Assembly: GCA_905208635.1 (NCBI GenBank)
Contig: CAJLPX010000008.1
Span: 1-64,000, forward strand
DNA from: an uncultured Collinsella sp.
GTDB lineage: Bacteria; Actinomycetota; Coriobacteriia; Coriobacteriales; Coriobacteriaceae
DNA length: 64,000 nucleotides
Reading direction: 5' to 3'
Program-made: the position numbers and the translations under genes
Notes under the pieces: generated by a model
What the model was told of the DNA's origin: nothing
Databases searched by the model: none
Seen by the model: the letters and a program-made list of their open reading frames with translations, nothing else
In this document: one piece after another, positions 34,351 to 43,689 of the stretch
Position numbering within the stretch: position 1 is the stretch's first letter
Layout of the letters: each line of letters starts with the position of its first letter

Positions 34351-34390
34351 GCAGCGTCGAGCAGCTACGCGGTTTGGTAAAACCGCGTAG

Positions 34391-35722
34391 CTATAAAGCC
34401 TCGAGCGCGTTGGCAATGCGCTTCATGGCGGCATCGGCGGATGCTTGGTCGGGCGCCTCGGCCAGCACGCGGATAACCGACTCGGTTCCACTCTTGCGTA
34501 CGAGCACGCGGCCCTCGCCTGCCAGCGCAGCCTCGGCCTCGGCGATGGCGTTCTGCACGCCCATGTTCTCGAGCGCGGCGTCCTTGTCCGCCACGCGCAC
34601 GGCCACCTGCGCCTGCGGCAGCAGCTTGCACGGAGCCGTGAGCTGCGAGAGCGTCTCGCGCTCGGCACGAATCACTTCCATCACGCGCAGCGAGGTCATA
34701 ATGCCGTCGCCCGTGCGCTCGATATCGCCAAAGATCGTATGGCCCGTCTGCTCGCCGCCTAGGCTGTAACCGCCCTCGCGCATCTTGGCATACACGTGAC
34801 GGTCGCCCACACCGCTGGTCACGGCACTTAGGCCGGCAAGCTCCAACGACTTGATCAGGCCAAAGTTGCTGGCAATCGTCGGAACCACGGTACCGCCCGA
34901 AAGGCGACCGTGCTTGTTCAGGTACACGCCGCACACGTACAGGATCTGGTCGCCATCGACCACGCGCCCGCGCTCGTCCACGGCCAGGCAGCGGTCGGCA
35001 TCGCCGTCATAGGCAAAGCCCACGTCCAGGCCCTGCTCCACCACGTGGCGCTGCAGACGCTCCATATGCGTGGAGCCGCAGTCGACGTTGATGTTAAAAC
35101 CATCGGGCGCGGCATTGATCACGCGCACGTCGGCGCCCAGCGCGTCGAACACCGGCTTGGCCACCGAGGACGCCGAGCCGTTGGCGCAGTCGATGCCGAT
35201 CTTGACGCCCTGCAGCGAAAAGTTCGCGCTGGCGATGAGCGAGGCAATGTAGCGGTTGCGGCCCTGCATGTAGTCCACCGTGGCGCCGATGTGGTTGCCC
35301 GTGGCCAGCGGCACCTCGCTCTTGCCATCGACGTAGTCCTCGATGAGCTCCAGTACGTCCTCGTCCATCTTAAAACCGTCGCTATTGACGAGCTTAATGC
35401 CGTTATCGCAAAACGGGTTGTGGCTCGCGCTGATCATGATGCCGCAATCGAAGCAGCCTTCCACGGTCTGATGCGCTACGCCCGGCGTGGGGATCACGTG
35501 CAGCATATAGGCGTCCGCACCGCTCGCGACCAGGCCACTCACCAGCGCCGCCTCGAACATATAGCTCGAGCGACGCGTGTCCTTACCCACGATGACGCGC
35601 GCCTTGCGCTCGCGGTTGGCGCCGTAATACCAGCCCACAAAACGGCCAATCCTATAAGCGTGCTCTACCGTCAGCCCAACGTTAGCCTCACCGCGAAAGC
35701 CGTCGGTGCCAAAGTACTTCAT
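34391..35722 (-). CDS. glmM: Phosphoglucosamine mutase
   Basis: 443 residues. It converts glucosamine-6-phosphate to glucosamine-1-phosphate for peptidoglycan precursor synthesis. The N-terminus MKYFGTDGFRGEAN, the phosphoserine loop MISASHNPFCDNGIK, the metal loop FAYDGDADRC, the sugar-binding SLGGEQTGH and the phosphate-binding RKSGTESVIRV are all intact. It is a single gene here, 83 bp from the DUF4012 gene on the same strand and separated from it by a terminator. Confidence 0.97.
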   Translation of the reverse strand: MKYFGTDGFRGEANVGLTVEHAYRIGRFVGWYYGANRERKARVIVGKDTRRSSYMFEAALVSGLVASGADAYMLHVIPTPGVAHQTVEGCFDCGIMISASHNPFCDNGIKLVNSDGFKMDEDVLELIEDYVDGKSEVPLATGNHIGATVDYMQGRNRYIASLIASANFSLQGVKIGIDCANGSASSVAKPVFDALGADVRVINAAPDGFNINVDCGSTHMERLQRHVVEQGLDVGFAYDGDADRCLAVDERGRVVDGDQILYVCGVYLNKHGRLSGGTVVPTIASNFGLIKSLELAGLSAVTSGVGDRHVYAKMREGGYSLGGEQTGHTIFGDIERTGDGIMTSLRVMEVIRAERETLSQLTAPCKLLPQAQVAVRVADKDAALENMGVQNAIAEAEAALAGEGRVLVRKSGTESVIRVLAEAPDQASADAAMKRIANALEAL

Positions 35723-35741
35723 GCGCTCTCCTTACAAAATA

Positions 35742-35768
35742 GGGGCGAACAGATTGCCTGTCCGCCCC
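35742..35768 (-). terminator. Terminator after the DUF4012 gene
   Basis: GGGGCG-A-ACAG / CTGT-C-CGCCCC stem (35742-35752, 35758-35768), with a short U-rich tract UAUUUU on the minus strand. It separates the DUF4012 gene from glmM. Confidence 0.65.
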
Positions 35769-35805
35769 AAAATGGTACTCGATTATCTGCGCTACCAGAA
35801 AAACC

Positions 35806-38118
35806 CTACGCCGACGCGCTGTCGCGAGCCGCCTGGCATGTAGGAGTCTGACGCAGCGTAAGCGGCTTGTCCCCCGCCTCGGCTGACGTGGTCAGCGTAT
35901 ATGTGATCGTCGTCGTCTCGCCAGCATGCAGGTCAACGGTGCCCGAATAGAAGGGGATTCCATGCCACGTAGCGGCGCCAAGACCAAACTGGGTGCCCTC
36001 GACGGTCAGGTCAGTAATGTTGCCGCCCGTCGGGGCAAACAACGAAACATTCAGACGCTCGTCGTCGCGCGCGGCATCAGGCGCGCTCGCCGCGACGTAG
36101 TCGGGCAGCTTGCCGGCCTCCTCCTGCGTCATGATGTTCGTCAGGGTAACGGTGATGCGATACGAGCATGTGCCGTCACCGTTCTTGATGCCCTGGCCAA
36201 TCTGCGTATCGGCATTCAGGTACCAGTCGAGCTTGGAGAAGCTCAGGTTGTTAAAGTAGACACCAGCAACGGGATCTTCACTCGGGTCATCCGGATCGGG
36301 CAGCGAGGCGTCGATGTTCATCTCCTTGATAGCGTTCTGCTCGTCATCGTTTTTCATCCACGCGATCAGGCGGCCCTCTTCGGCACCGCGCTCAACGGCG
36401 CTGACAAGCTTCGTAACATCGACATCGCCGATACCGCCAAGGATCTTGTCGAAGGCAGCGCTGGCGACGGATGCAAAGATGCCGTCCGACTCCTCGACCG
36501 GATAGTTCCAGTACACATCGTGCATGAGGACCTTTGCGGCGTTGGTGCCGTCGACAACCGTTCCGTCGGGCAGCGACACGTTACCGACCAGGCCCAGTAG
36601 ATACTGCAGGAACACCGGGTCGATACCCACGACGCCGTCAACGTCCTGGCCATATTGAGATTTCCACAGGGCTGCGACACGCTGCGAGTTGCGGGGCCAA
36701 TCAGGCGAATAGGTATTGCCCGAGTTGTACAGGTTACTGTGGTTGCCGAACAGCGCCTCATCCTCTTCGTCGACGCTCTCGACTGCCTCATCCTCGCTGA
36801 GTCCAATGCGGGGGACAAACTCGCCAATCGACATCTGGCCGTCGGTGACCGAAATCAGGCCCTGCGAACCGCCAAAGCCGCCGCAGGCACGAATCTCGAC
36901 GTTGTTCATGGCGTACACAAGATAGTTGCGCGTCTGGCCGTTGGCGCCGAGCATCTGGGGAAGGACGGGGGCGACCTTCTCCGCCGCGTCAACCGCGCCG
37001 TTGAGGGTGGCAAAGCCGTCCTTGGCCTTATCGACCAGCTCGGTCACCTGGGAAATATGAGTATCGCCAATGCCCTGGATCTTCTCGTTGGCGCTCTTGA
37101 ACACCTTGGAGCTATCGGAAAGCGAATCGGCAACGGCCTGCAGCGCGGACACGTTAATCATGCCGTCCTGGAACAGCTTGCCGGGCGTGGCCTGCGAAAG
37201 GTTATCGGCCATGGGAACCAGTGCATTGCTCGAGACATCGGACAGGACGTCGATCATGGTGCGGGCCGCATTGATGTCGCTGCCATACACCGGGATAAAC
37301 GAAGCCGCCGTCCACAGCGGGCTCGAGGTCTCCGCCTTCATGCTGTCGCAGAGCTCATCGATCTTTTTCGCGTCGTCAGGCAGCGTCGAAAAATCGCCCG
37401 ACGTGACCTTGTCCTTAAGGCCACCGACGATCTCGACAGCCTCCTTCGCTTCGCTCTTTACGGTCTTTGCCGAGTTAAGCAGCATAAAGCCACTTGCGCC
37501 AAGCGCAACGAGAAGCACCGCGACTACAGCGGCAATAATGGCGCCAGTGTGACGCTTTTTGCGCTCGCCCTTGCGATGGCGATGACGGACCAGACCGTCA
37601 GAGGTCGAACTCGACGAAGCGTCGCTACCGTAGTTCAAGCCAAAATCGTAATAATCTTCCTTGGAACCCGAGCCCGCAAACTCGGCACCGCTATCATCCA
37701 GGCGGGCGAACGTGCCAGTCTCGGAGGCGCCGGTGTAAATCGTGCCAAGGTTACCCGTAAGCCCCGCGCCACCGGCAGAGGGAGTATTGTTGGCGGCCTT
37801 GCCGGCATTAACGTTGCCGGCGGTATTCGCGGCGTTGGCAGCACCTGCGTTGTTCGCAGGTATCGAAGGGGCCCCGCTCGGCTGCGACGTGGAGGTTGCA
37901 CCGCCCGCAAAGACATTCCCTCTTGCACGGCCGGTCTTTTTTGCCTTTTGAGACTGCTCGTACAGAGCGGTAAACATCGCCGTCTCGCCCGGGGACACGC
38001 GCTTACCGGAACCGCCCTGCCCAGCGCCGCCCGGCGTGCCGGCCTTACCAGCCCCGTTCGGACGCGGCGGAACTGCAGGACGGCCGCTATCGCTGCCCTT
38101 AAAGTGATTACCAGCCAT
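35806..38118 (-). CDS. DUF4012 membrane-anchored protein
   Basis: About 770 residues. The N-terminal 190 residues are low-complexity, Gly/Ala/Asn-rich and probably cytosolic, followed by a basic patch (RHRHRKGERKKRHTG) and one membrane helix (IIAAVVAVLLVALGASGFMLL). The large extracellular part matches DUF4012: RNYLVYAMNNVEIRACGGFGGSQGL and NWPRNSQRVAALW-like blocks. DUF4012 proteins in actinobacteria occur with cell-surface polysaccharide genes, and this one could be a surface-polymer attachment factor by analogy. The ATG at 38118 has GAGGA 9 nt upstream. Confidence 0.82.
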   Translation of the reverse strand: MAGNHFKGSDSGRPAVPPRPNGAGKAGTPGGAGQGGSGKRVSPGETAMFTALYEQSQKAKKTGRARGNVFAGGATSTSQPSGAPSIPANNAGAANAANTAGNVNAGKAANNTPSAGGAGLTGNLGTIYTGASETGTFARLDDSGAEFAGSGSKEDYYDFGLNYGSDASSSSTSDGLVRHRHRKGERKKRHTGAIIAAVVAVLLVALGASGFMLLNSAKTVKSEAKEAVEIVGGLKDKVTSGDFSTLPDDAKKIDELCDSMKAETSSPLWTAASFIPVYGSDINAARTMIDVLSDVSSNALVPMADNLSQATPGKLFQDGMINVSALQAVADSLSDSSKVFKSANEKIQGIGDTHISQVTELVDKAKDGFATLNGAVDAAEKVAPVLPQMLGANGQTRNYLVYAMNNVEIRACGGFGGSQGLISVTDGQMSIGEFVPRIGLSEDEAVESVDEEDEALFGNHSNLYNSGNTYSPDWPRNSQRVAALWKSQYGQDVDGVVGIDPVFLQYLLGLVGNVSLPDGTVVDGTNAAKVLMHDVYWNYPVEESDGIFASVASAAFDKILGGIGDVDVTKLVSAVERGAEEGRLIAWMKNDDEQNAIKEMNIDASLPDPDDPSEDPVAGVYFNNLSFSKLDWYLNADTQIGQGIKNGDGTCSYRITVTLTNIMTQEEAGKLPDYVAASAPDAARDDERLNVSLFAPTGGNITDLTVEGTQFGLGAATWHGIPFYSGTVDLHAGETTTITYTLTTSAEAGDKPLTLRQTPTCQAARDSASA

Positions 38119-38261
38119 AAAGAAATCCTCGCAATTGAGTCGCAATGAAAAAGTCCATAACGTTACTAGTTTATGGCATTTTGAGCATCGACAGCTAAAC
38201 TCCAGACACGGACATCAATTGGCGAAAATGTGGCACAACGCCTTTTCCGTCTTGGCGCCAG

Positions 38262-39284
38262 CTACACCGTCAAAAACACCATCGCGATAATCATGGCAAA
38301 GCCCGCCAGGTCGGTGGGCAAAAACACCGTTCCCAGCATAAGGGCGCTGGTGATGGTGGCCGAAACCGGCTCCATGGTTCCAAGGAGGCTCGCGCGCACC
38401 GAGCCAATCTCCTTAACGCCCTGCATGTAGAACATGTAAGCAAAAAACGAGCCGATAACCACGAATACCGCGAGCGCCTCGACGCCGGCAGCGTCGAGTG
38501 CCGGCATATGCGCCCAAGGCTGCACGAAGACGCACGAGACCACGCCCGCCGTGAGCATTGCCGAGCCCGTGACGATGGGGCTGCCGTATTCGGGCAGGAT
38601 CTTGGCGGGAATCACCGCCATACACGTGGCGCTGACCGCACACATAAGACCTGCTGCCAGGCCAAGCGGCGAGATATTCAGGCTGGTGGGGTCGCCGCCG
38701 GTGGCGATTAAAAAGGTTCCACCCAGAGCCAGGCCAATGCCGATAACTTCGCGAGTACGCGGCATGCGGCGATCGGTCACGCAGGTGTAGCCCATGATGA
38801 TAACGAGCTGCAGGCACTGGAGCACCGTCGCGGTTCCGGCGTTCGTCAGGCGCACGGCCGAAAGATAGCAAAACTGGTTGAACAGCAGACCAAAGGCGGT
38901 AAAGAGCAGCAGCTGCTTGCGATCGGCGGGTGTGGTCCAGAGCTTAATCAGGCGCTCGCGGTCGCGCGTAACAACCACGGTCATAAAGAGTAGACCGGCG
39001 AGAATCTGACGCACGCTCATAAGCCACAAGGTGTCGACGTGGTAGGTATCGAACAGAAAGCTCGCGCTGGTGCCCGAGAAGCCCCAAAACGAACCGCCCA
39101 CCAGCGTAGCCAAGACGCCCGTGATCATCTTGCGCGTCGAAGCGCTGTTCAGGCGCTCGCGCCAAGCGCGGCGGGTGCTACGGCTGAGCTCATCGGTGCC
39201 CTCGGGCACATCAATGTTCGATATATCGGTCATCGGCACCGAAGCCCCTGCGCCTTCGACCTGCTCGACACGCTCTTTGCTCAT
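38262..39284 (-). CDS. EamA/DMT superfamily transporter
   Basis: About 340 residues with ten hydrophobic segments and two EamA repeats, preceded by a polar cytosolic tail of about 50 residues. The first repeat starts GVLATLVGGSFWGFSGTSASFLF and the second SPLGLAAGLMCAVSATCMAVIP. Substrate (amino acids, nucleosides or drugs) cannot be inferred. The ATG at 39284 is chosen for GAGGGAATGG upstream. The open frame extends to 39491 without a credible earlier start. Confidence 0.9.
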   Translation of the reverse strand: MSKERVEQVEGAGASVPMTDISNIDVPEGTDELSRSTRRAWRERLNSASTRKMITGVLATLVGGSFWGFSGTSASFLFDTYHVDTLWLMSVRQILAGLLFMTVVVTRDRERLIKLWTTPADRKQLLLFTAFGLLFNQFCYLSAVRLTNAGTATVLQCLQLVIIMGYTCVTDRRMPRTREVIGIGLALGGTFLIATGGDPTSLNISPLGLAAGLMCAVSATCMAVIPAKILPEYGSPIVTGSAMLTAGVVSCVFVQPWAHMPALDAAGVEALAVFVVIGSFFAYMFYMQGVKEIGSVRASLLGTMEPVSATITSALMLGTVFLPTDLAGFAMIIAMVFLTV

Positions 39285-39515
39285 TCCATTCCCTCGAAGC
39301 AGCCTGGAAACAATTCGGCTTACCTTACCACGGCGAAGGCACCAGCCGAAGGCTTGTCCGCTTATCGGTAGGACAATTCTGCAGACGTCTTTCCATAGCT
39401 CGATACCGCAATGGCCTTGCATTATGCGACAGTCAAATCGCGGCAGCAGGCTCTTTTGAAATGGATATGACAAAGCCCCCGAATTCCACAATGTAAGCGA
39501 TTTTTAAAAATGTTC

Positions 39516-39544
39516 TTGCCACCGAGTTCAGGCTCCGTTATATT
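39516..39544 (+). promoter_or_regulatory. Promoter of tRNA-Val
   Basis: -35 TTGCCA (39516-39521) and -10 TATATT (39539-39544) with a 17-bp spacer, 30 bp before the tRNA. Confidence 0.7.
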
Positions 39545-39573
39545 ATCCCTTGCGCGCTTGCGCACCCTTGATC

Positions 39574-39648
39574 GGGCGTTTAGCTCAGGGGGAGAGCGCT
39601 TCCCTGACACGGAAGAGGTCAGAAGTTCAAATCTTCTAACGCCCACCA
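39574..39648 (+). tRNA. tRNA-Val (anticodon GAC)
   Basis: Complete cloverleaf of 75 nt. Acceptor GGGCGTT/AACGCCC, D-loop AGCTCAGGGGGAGAGC, anticodon loop CTGACAC (GAC) and T-loop TTCAAAT. The CCA end is encoded. It stands alone between the DMT transporter and a DUF5710 gene and is followed by a terminator. Confidence 0.95.
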
Positions 39649-39656
39649 AATGTTCG

Positions 39657-39692
39657 CAGCTCAGAGGCTATGTCCTCTGGGCTGTTTTGTTT
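39657..39692 (+). terminator. Intrinsic terminator of tRNA-Val
   Basis: CAGCTCAGAGG/CCTCTGGGCTG stem with a 6-nt loop followed by TTTTGTTTT. It starts 9 nt after the tRNA. Confidence 0.88.
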
Positions 39693-39983
39693 TATGTCGC
39701 TAAATCCGCTGGCAGTTCCAACCGTCATCGCAACGTAACATCAATTCACCTGACGAATGGCAGCCAAATATATTCAATACCCCAACATCAACAATAGCCA
39801 GGCACAAAACTGCGCCGCAAGCTGCTCCAACCGCCCAACTGGTCAAAAGCCGACCATCTACTTGCCAATTTATCTAACGGCGTAACCAAGCAGTCCGCGC
39901 CGCAACTTCTCAACAAAACGCCGCGATGTCTGCGCCCTGCGGTATCCTTGAGCCACTCGCACCCGCAGCACCAAGGAGCCGCC

Positions 39984-40670
39984 ATGCGCACCGAGCTCGA
40001 TGTCCCCTTTTCGCACAAAGAAGAAGCCAAGGCGCTGGGCGCCAAATGGGACCGGACCAAGAAGATCTGGTATGTACCCAGCGGCGTCAACCCCGAGCCT
40101 TTTGCCGAGTGGCTGCCCGGTGTTGACCGATCCGACCCCTCAGCGCCGTATATATATCTAGTACTGGGCAAGCGCGAGTGCTGGAAGTGTCACAAAGAGA
40201 CCTCGGTCGCGGCCTTCGGCATTCCCTATCGAACCGATGACGACAAGGGCATCGCCATCGCGCACGCGCCCAACGAAGCCGGGCACATTGCCATCGACAC
40301 GGCCAACGCCAACGCACTCGCCATCGTGCCCGCTCTTGGCTGCGTGCCGGGCGAGATCCGCGACTATCTTTCTAAGCGCTGCGGCTACAAGCCCGTAGGC
40401 GCGCGAGCCTCCAAAGCCCCGTCGCTCGGCAACACGTGCACCAGTTGCGACGCGCTGCAAGGCAGCCGCTATCTGTTCGAGGAGCCCTCGTCCCCGTTTG
40501 CCCTCACTGCCATCAACAAGCTGCCGGCACTGGAGTTTGTACGCGTCGAAGTTGCCGGCGTCTTTGGCGTCCCGGCCACGCGCACCGACTTTGACCAGGC
40601 GCTCTTTACCTGGGCACGCGACCATCACGCCAAGTTCCACAAGCAGCTCGGTGAGGGGGTTTATTTATAG
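39984..40670 (+). CDS. DUF5710 domain protein
   Basis: About 228 residues. The first 40 residues (RTELDVPFSHKEEAKALGAKWDRTKKIWYVPSG) are a DUF5710-type module, a small domain also seen at the ends of plasmid primases and transfer proteins. A Cys pair CWKCHKE and a second pair CTSC follow, so zinc binding is possible. The rest is unassigned. The ATG at 39984 has AAGGAG 6 nt upstream. The 290 bp before it hold no other feature apart from the tRNA-Val terminator. It seems to be a stand-alone gene. Confidence 0.75.
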   Translation: MRTELDVPFSHKEEAKALGAKWDRTKKIWYVPSGVNPEPFAEWLPGVDRSDPSAPYIYLVLGKRECWKCHKETSVAAFGIPYRTDDDKGIAIAHAPNEAGHIAIDTANANALAIVPALGCVPGEIRDYLSKRCGYKPVGARASKAPSLGNTCTSCDALQGSRYLFEEPSSPFALTAINKLPALEFVRVEVAGVFGVPATRTDFDQALFTWARDHHAKFHKQLGEGVYL

Positions 40671-40708
40671 GGACAGAGATGCCCTCACAGCCAGCTCCTC
40701 CGCATCAC

Positions 40709-40993
40709 CTATCCCTCGTCGCCGGCGTCGTACACGATATCGAGGCCACAAACAGGGCATTTCTCCTGATACGCCGGCATATGAACGCCTGTCCGTTTTC
40801 TCACTTCGTCGCTAAGTCTGTCGCACGCATCGATGAACCGAATGTCGAGGCACGGTATTTGCGAGCCGCAGCAAGGACAGGCGACGACAAACGACCCGCA
40901 ATCAACTTCTACGCTCGGAAACATTTTGTTGTCTATAAGGGCGCACGGCAGTTTTCCGTACTTCCCCATCGCAATATCGCCTCGCCAGCTCAC
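40709..40993 (-). CDS. Small zinc-ribbon protein, function unknown
   Basis: About 94 residues with two Cys-X2-Cys pairs, CPCC near the middle and CPVC near the C-terminus, which should form one zinc ribbon. The preferred start is GTG at 40993. It overlaps the TGA of the upstream gene as GTGA and follows AGGGGAG. An ATG at 40969 is an alternative. Coupled to the upstream hypothetical gene. No family was recognised. Confidence 0.6.
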   Translation of the reverse strand: MSWRGDIAMGKYGKLPCALIDNKMFPSVEVDCGSFVVACPCCGSQIPCLDIRFIDACDRLSDEVRKRTGVHMPAYQEKCPVCGLDIVYDAGDEG

Positions 40994-41559
40994 GTTCGCT
41001 CCCCTCTCGCTATACAAATCAGGGAGAGCATGCACCGGCAGGCGTGTGCGAGATTGCATCGCCACGCGATCCGATCAAACAGCACGATCGTAAAAGACCG
41101 CCAAAGCCAAATTTCATCGTCGGTCGCACCCTGTCCGGCAAACTCAATATCGACAGGTATGTGCTTCAGATAACTCATGTCGGGCGCAAAACGAGGGTCC
41201 GGTCCGCCTTTATGAACAGGACCGTGCAGAACAAACCATCCGTTTTCGGGCTCGAACCGCTCAACAAACGCAAGGCCGAGCACCTTATAGCCCACCTCGG
41301 TTGCAAATATGACTCCGACTGGGACGTCACATTCCATGCAGTTGAGCATTTTACGGTTGTAATTCTGGTCTCGAAAACCAACGGTACCCGGCGCTTGAAC
41401 CGAGTACTTAATGACCCACGTACCATCGTCCAAATAGAGCGGAGGCACATTGTTGATGCTCTCGGTTTGCCGCTGGCGCGCTTGTACCCCGCTACCCCAC
41501 TCCCCTGTATACTGATGTAGCACGTGTTTCATCCGGGCTTGTTGGGCCGGATTGTTCAT
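40990..41559 (-). CDS. Hypothetical protein
   Basis: 189 residues. Visible features are a Cys pair CMEC in the middle and several aromatic residues (YLDDGTWVIKYSVQAPGTVGF; GWFVLHGPVHKGGPDPRF). The C-terminus is Cys- and Arg-rich (LAHACRCMLSLICIARG). There is no clear ribosome site at ATG 41559, so an internal ATG at codon 10 is possible. Start region overlaps the control region of the divergent gene at 41571. The coding call rests mainly on the coupled downstream gene. Confidence 0.55.
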   Translation of the reverse strand: MNNPAQQARMKHVLHQYTGEWGSGVQARQRQTESINNVPPLYLDDGTWVIKYSVQAPGTVGFRDQNYNRKMLNCMECDVPVGVIFATEVGYKVLGLAFVERFEPENGWFVLHGPVHKGGPDPRFAPDMSYLKHIPVDIEFAGQGATDDEIWLWRSFTIVLFDRIAWRCNLAHACRCMLSLICIARGERT

Positions 41560-41570
41560 GGGAGGGTCTT

Positions 41571-42062
41571 ATGGCTGCTTCGAATCCGCCTAAGGGGAGC
41601 GTTTCTTCTTCGTCCATCAAGCCGGTTACGCGCAAGGCCGTGCGTTGCCAGCGCGATGTCGCCTGGCTTGTCACACAGGCGGCGGGCAGGCTTGTGGCGA
41701 CCACTCAGGACGTCAATGCGCCTACGCCGAGCTTTGTGTTAGCGGCGGCGCTGGATTTTGTGCGCCAATTGGAGCTTGCCGCACAGAATGCCAGCGGCCA
41801 CCTCGACTACCAGAATGTTATGGCGCCCGACCTGCAAACGTTCTGCCACATGGCCAAGTTGCCCGCCGCGCCCAATGCGCTTTCGGACGTAGGCTACATG
41901 TTTACGCTTTCGGGCGCGGACCTTATCCGTGACATCTATGCATACTGCAGTGAGCTCGCCGAGCGTCACGTCTTTGGCACGGCTGAAGTCAAACCGGGAA
42001 ATGTCATCAAGCTGGTTCTTAGGCTGTTCTTGATGGACGGGTTCGGGGCCATGCCGGCGTAA
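41571..42062 (+). CDS. Hypothetical protein
   Basis: 163 residues, mostly helical and Ala/Leu-rich, without a membrane segment or signal peptide. A strong GGGAGGG ribosome site lies 4 nt before the ATG. The N-terminal 25 residues are polar and probably disordered, followed by RCQRDVAWLVTQAAGRLV and DYQNVMAPDLQTFCHMAKL. No family was recognised. Divergent from the 40990-41559 gene, with start codons only 11 bp apart. Confidence 0.65.
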   Translation: MAASNPPKGSVSSSSIKPVTRKAVRCQRDVAWLVTQAAGRLVATTQDVNAPTPSFVLAAALDFVRQLELAAQNASGHLDYQNVMAPDLQTFCHMAKLPAAPNALSDVGYMFTLSGADLIRDIYAYCSELAERHVFGTAEVKPGNVIKLVLRLFLMDGFGAMPA

Positions 42063-42162
42063 GCCGAGTCTTTAGCACCACCGTCGACTGAGCAACAACC
42101 GCTTTACCTTAGTGGGCGCCAATTGAGGGTCAATTATTGGGTTGCCTCGTCCACTAACGCAT

Positions 42163-43629
42163 TTATTCCACGCGCTCTGATAGTCGATATTTGCGGTTGC
42201 GGCTCGTCGCCGGCGCCGTGGGCTCAAGCTCGCCTTGAGCAATGAGCGCGTTGACGCGCGACCTAACCTGGGAAATTGTAAGCTCCGTGCGTTCTGCCAG
42301 CTCACGCGTCCCCAGCTCGCCGTAATGTTTGAGTGCCGTCACAATTAAGCCCCCGCCATGATCGACCGGCTCGATCTTTGAACGGTAAAGTACGACCTTG
42401 AACCGATCGAACCCCGGGCAGAACAGGGGCTCGGCCAGACCATGCGCGCGCATGGCATCGATCATCATCGGGATGCCCGAGCCATTGCCCTCAGCCGGCG
42501 AACCTGCGCCATCCGGCAGCGGGACAATCGACATGAGTTTCACGAGCGTCGCGTTACGGCATCGGGAGCTGCCGTCAAACAAGTTCTCGCGAGTCTTCCC
42601 TCCATAAAGGCCGCCGGGATTCGTCACCTCGATACGGTCGTCAAAAACGTCGACGGTGATCGATTGCCCACAGAACCGATCCCCGTATTCCCTGTGGATA
42701 ACCGCGTTGGCGACTGCCTCGCGCAGGACCTCCTCGGGAATCTCCAGCGAGTCGATACGCGAGATGCCTTGGACGGTCGAGGTGCGGCGCAGGTTTTTGG
42801 CGACAGCCGCGACAGTATCCGAAATCATCTCGCCCAGGGTGCCCTCGCAGACTGTGCGGTCCATAAATCTTAGCGGTCCCGCAGCGCCCTTTTGAGTTCC
42901 CGCATGGACAGCCACATCAATGAAGAGCTTGGGATAGAACTGCTGAGGGTAAACGCCCGCGGCAAGGAGGCCGGCCTTGGTAACATTGCCCTGGAAGTCG
43001 AGGAGATTCAGGCGCTCCATCTTTGTCTTCTTGTCCGTCGCACCACGCATCGCTCGAGGCGTCAACGAATAGGCGCGTTCTATCGTGCGGTCGACCAGCG
43101 ACTCGTCGAGATCGCCCACACTCGTGCCGGGCACCGCATCGCGATCGCTAGGACTCGTCCGTTCGTATGACGACAGTGCCAAAACCTCGGTCGACGAAAG
43201 GGGCACGTCTTTGTCATCGACGCGCTTGTAGCTGCCGCCCTGGGCGCCCCGCTCTATTACATAGCAAGGCTTGCTCGACGGGTCGAGCTCCTCAATCGTG
43301 ATGACCAGAACCACGGTGCCCTGGAGCTCCACGCGCTCAATGGTGTATTTGGGCGGATTGGCCAGCTTTCCGCGACCGCCGGCATCGCCCATGCCCGCCA
43401 CGAATTGGTTGAGCACTTTCTCGGTCTCAAAGTTTGTAACTGGGACAAAACCCGCGTGCTCGCTCACTCCGAGTACGATGATGCCGCCGGCGGTGTTTGC
43501 GAAAGCGCTGACCGTTTCCCATACGTCGCGGGAAAGTGTCGTGGCGCTCTCCTTGACCTCGACGTTAAGATCGTCCGAGCCCATGCGTCTTAAAGACTCG
43601 AGCAAACCGGCCAGCTCGTTTTCGTTCAT
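42163..43629 (-). CDS. Schlafen/AlbA_2-type ATP-binding regulator
   Basis: About 488 residues. The N-terminal AlbA_2/Schlafen-like domain is shown by LNVEVKESATTLSRDVWETVSAFANTAGGIIVLGV (residues 22-56). The middle contains RIDSLEIPEEVLREAVANAVIHREY, typical of the COG2865 ATP-binding region. The C-terminus is a winged helix (YGELGTRELAERTELTISQVRSRVNALI). Such proteins are usually predicted transcription regulators or defence-linked. The ATG at 43629 has AAGGGA 8 nt upstream. An array of ATCTCTC heptamers lies just upstream (43694-43924). Confidence 0.86.
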   Translation of the reverse strand: MNENELAGLLESLRRMGSDDLNVEVKESATTLSRDVWETVSAFANTAGGIIVLGVSEHAGFVPVTNFETEKVLNQFVAGMGDAGGRGKLANPPKYTIERVELQGTVVLVITIEELDPSSKPCYVIERGAQGGSYKRVDDKDVPLSSTEVLALSSYERTSPSDRDAVPGTSVGDLDESLVDRTIERAYSLTPRAMRGATDKKTKMERLNLLDFQGNVTKAGLLAAGVYPQQFYPKLFIDVAVHAGTQKGAAGPLRFMDRTVCEGTLGEMISDTVAAVAKNLRRTSTVQGISRIDSLEIPEEVLREAVANAVIHREYGDRFCGQSITVDVFDDRIEVTNPGGLYGGKTRENLFDGSSRCRNATLVKLMSIVPLPDGAGSPAEGNGSGIPMMIDAMRAHGLAEPLFCPGFDRFKVVLYRSKIEPVDHGGGLIVTALKHYGELGTRELAERTELTISQVRSRVNALIAQGELEPTAPATSRNRKYRLSERVE

Positions 43630-43689
43630 CTGCACGTCCCTTCGCTTGGTCCTGCGGAGAATGCCGCAGACGGATTTCCCTCGTCTCTC

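Noticed and set aside
39510..39797. 95-residue ORF over tRNA-Val
   Set aside because: It crosses the promoter, the tRNA and its terminator, so it is not coding.
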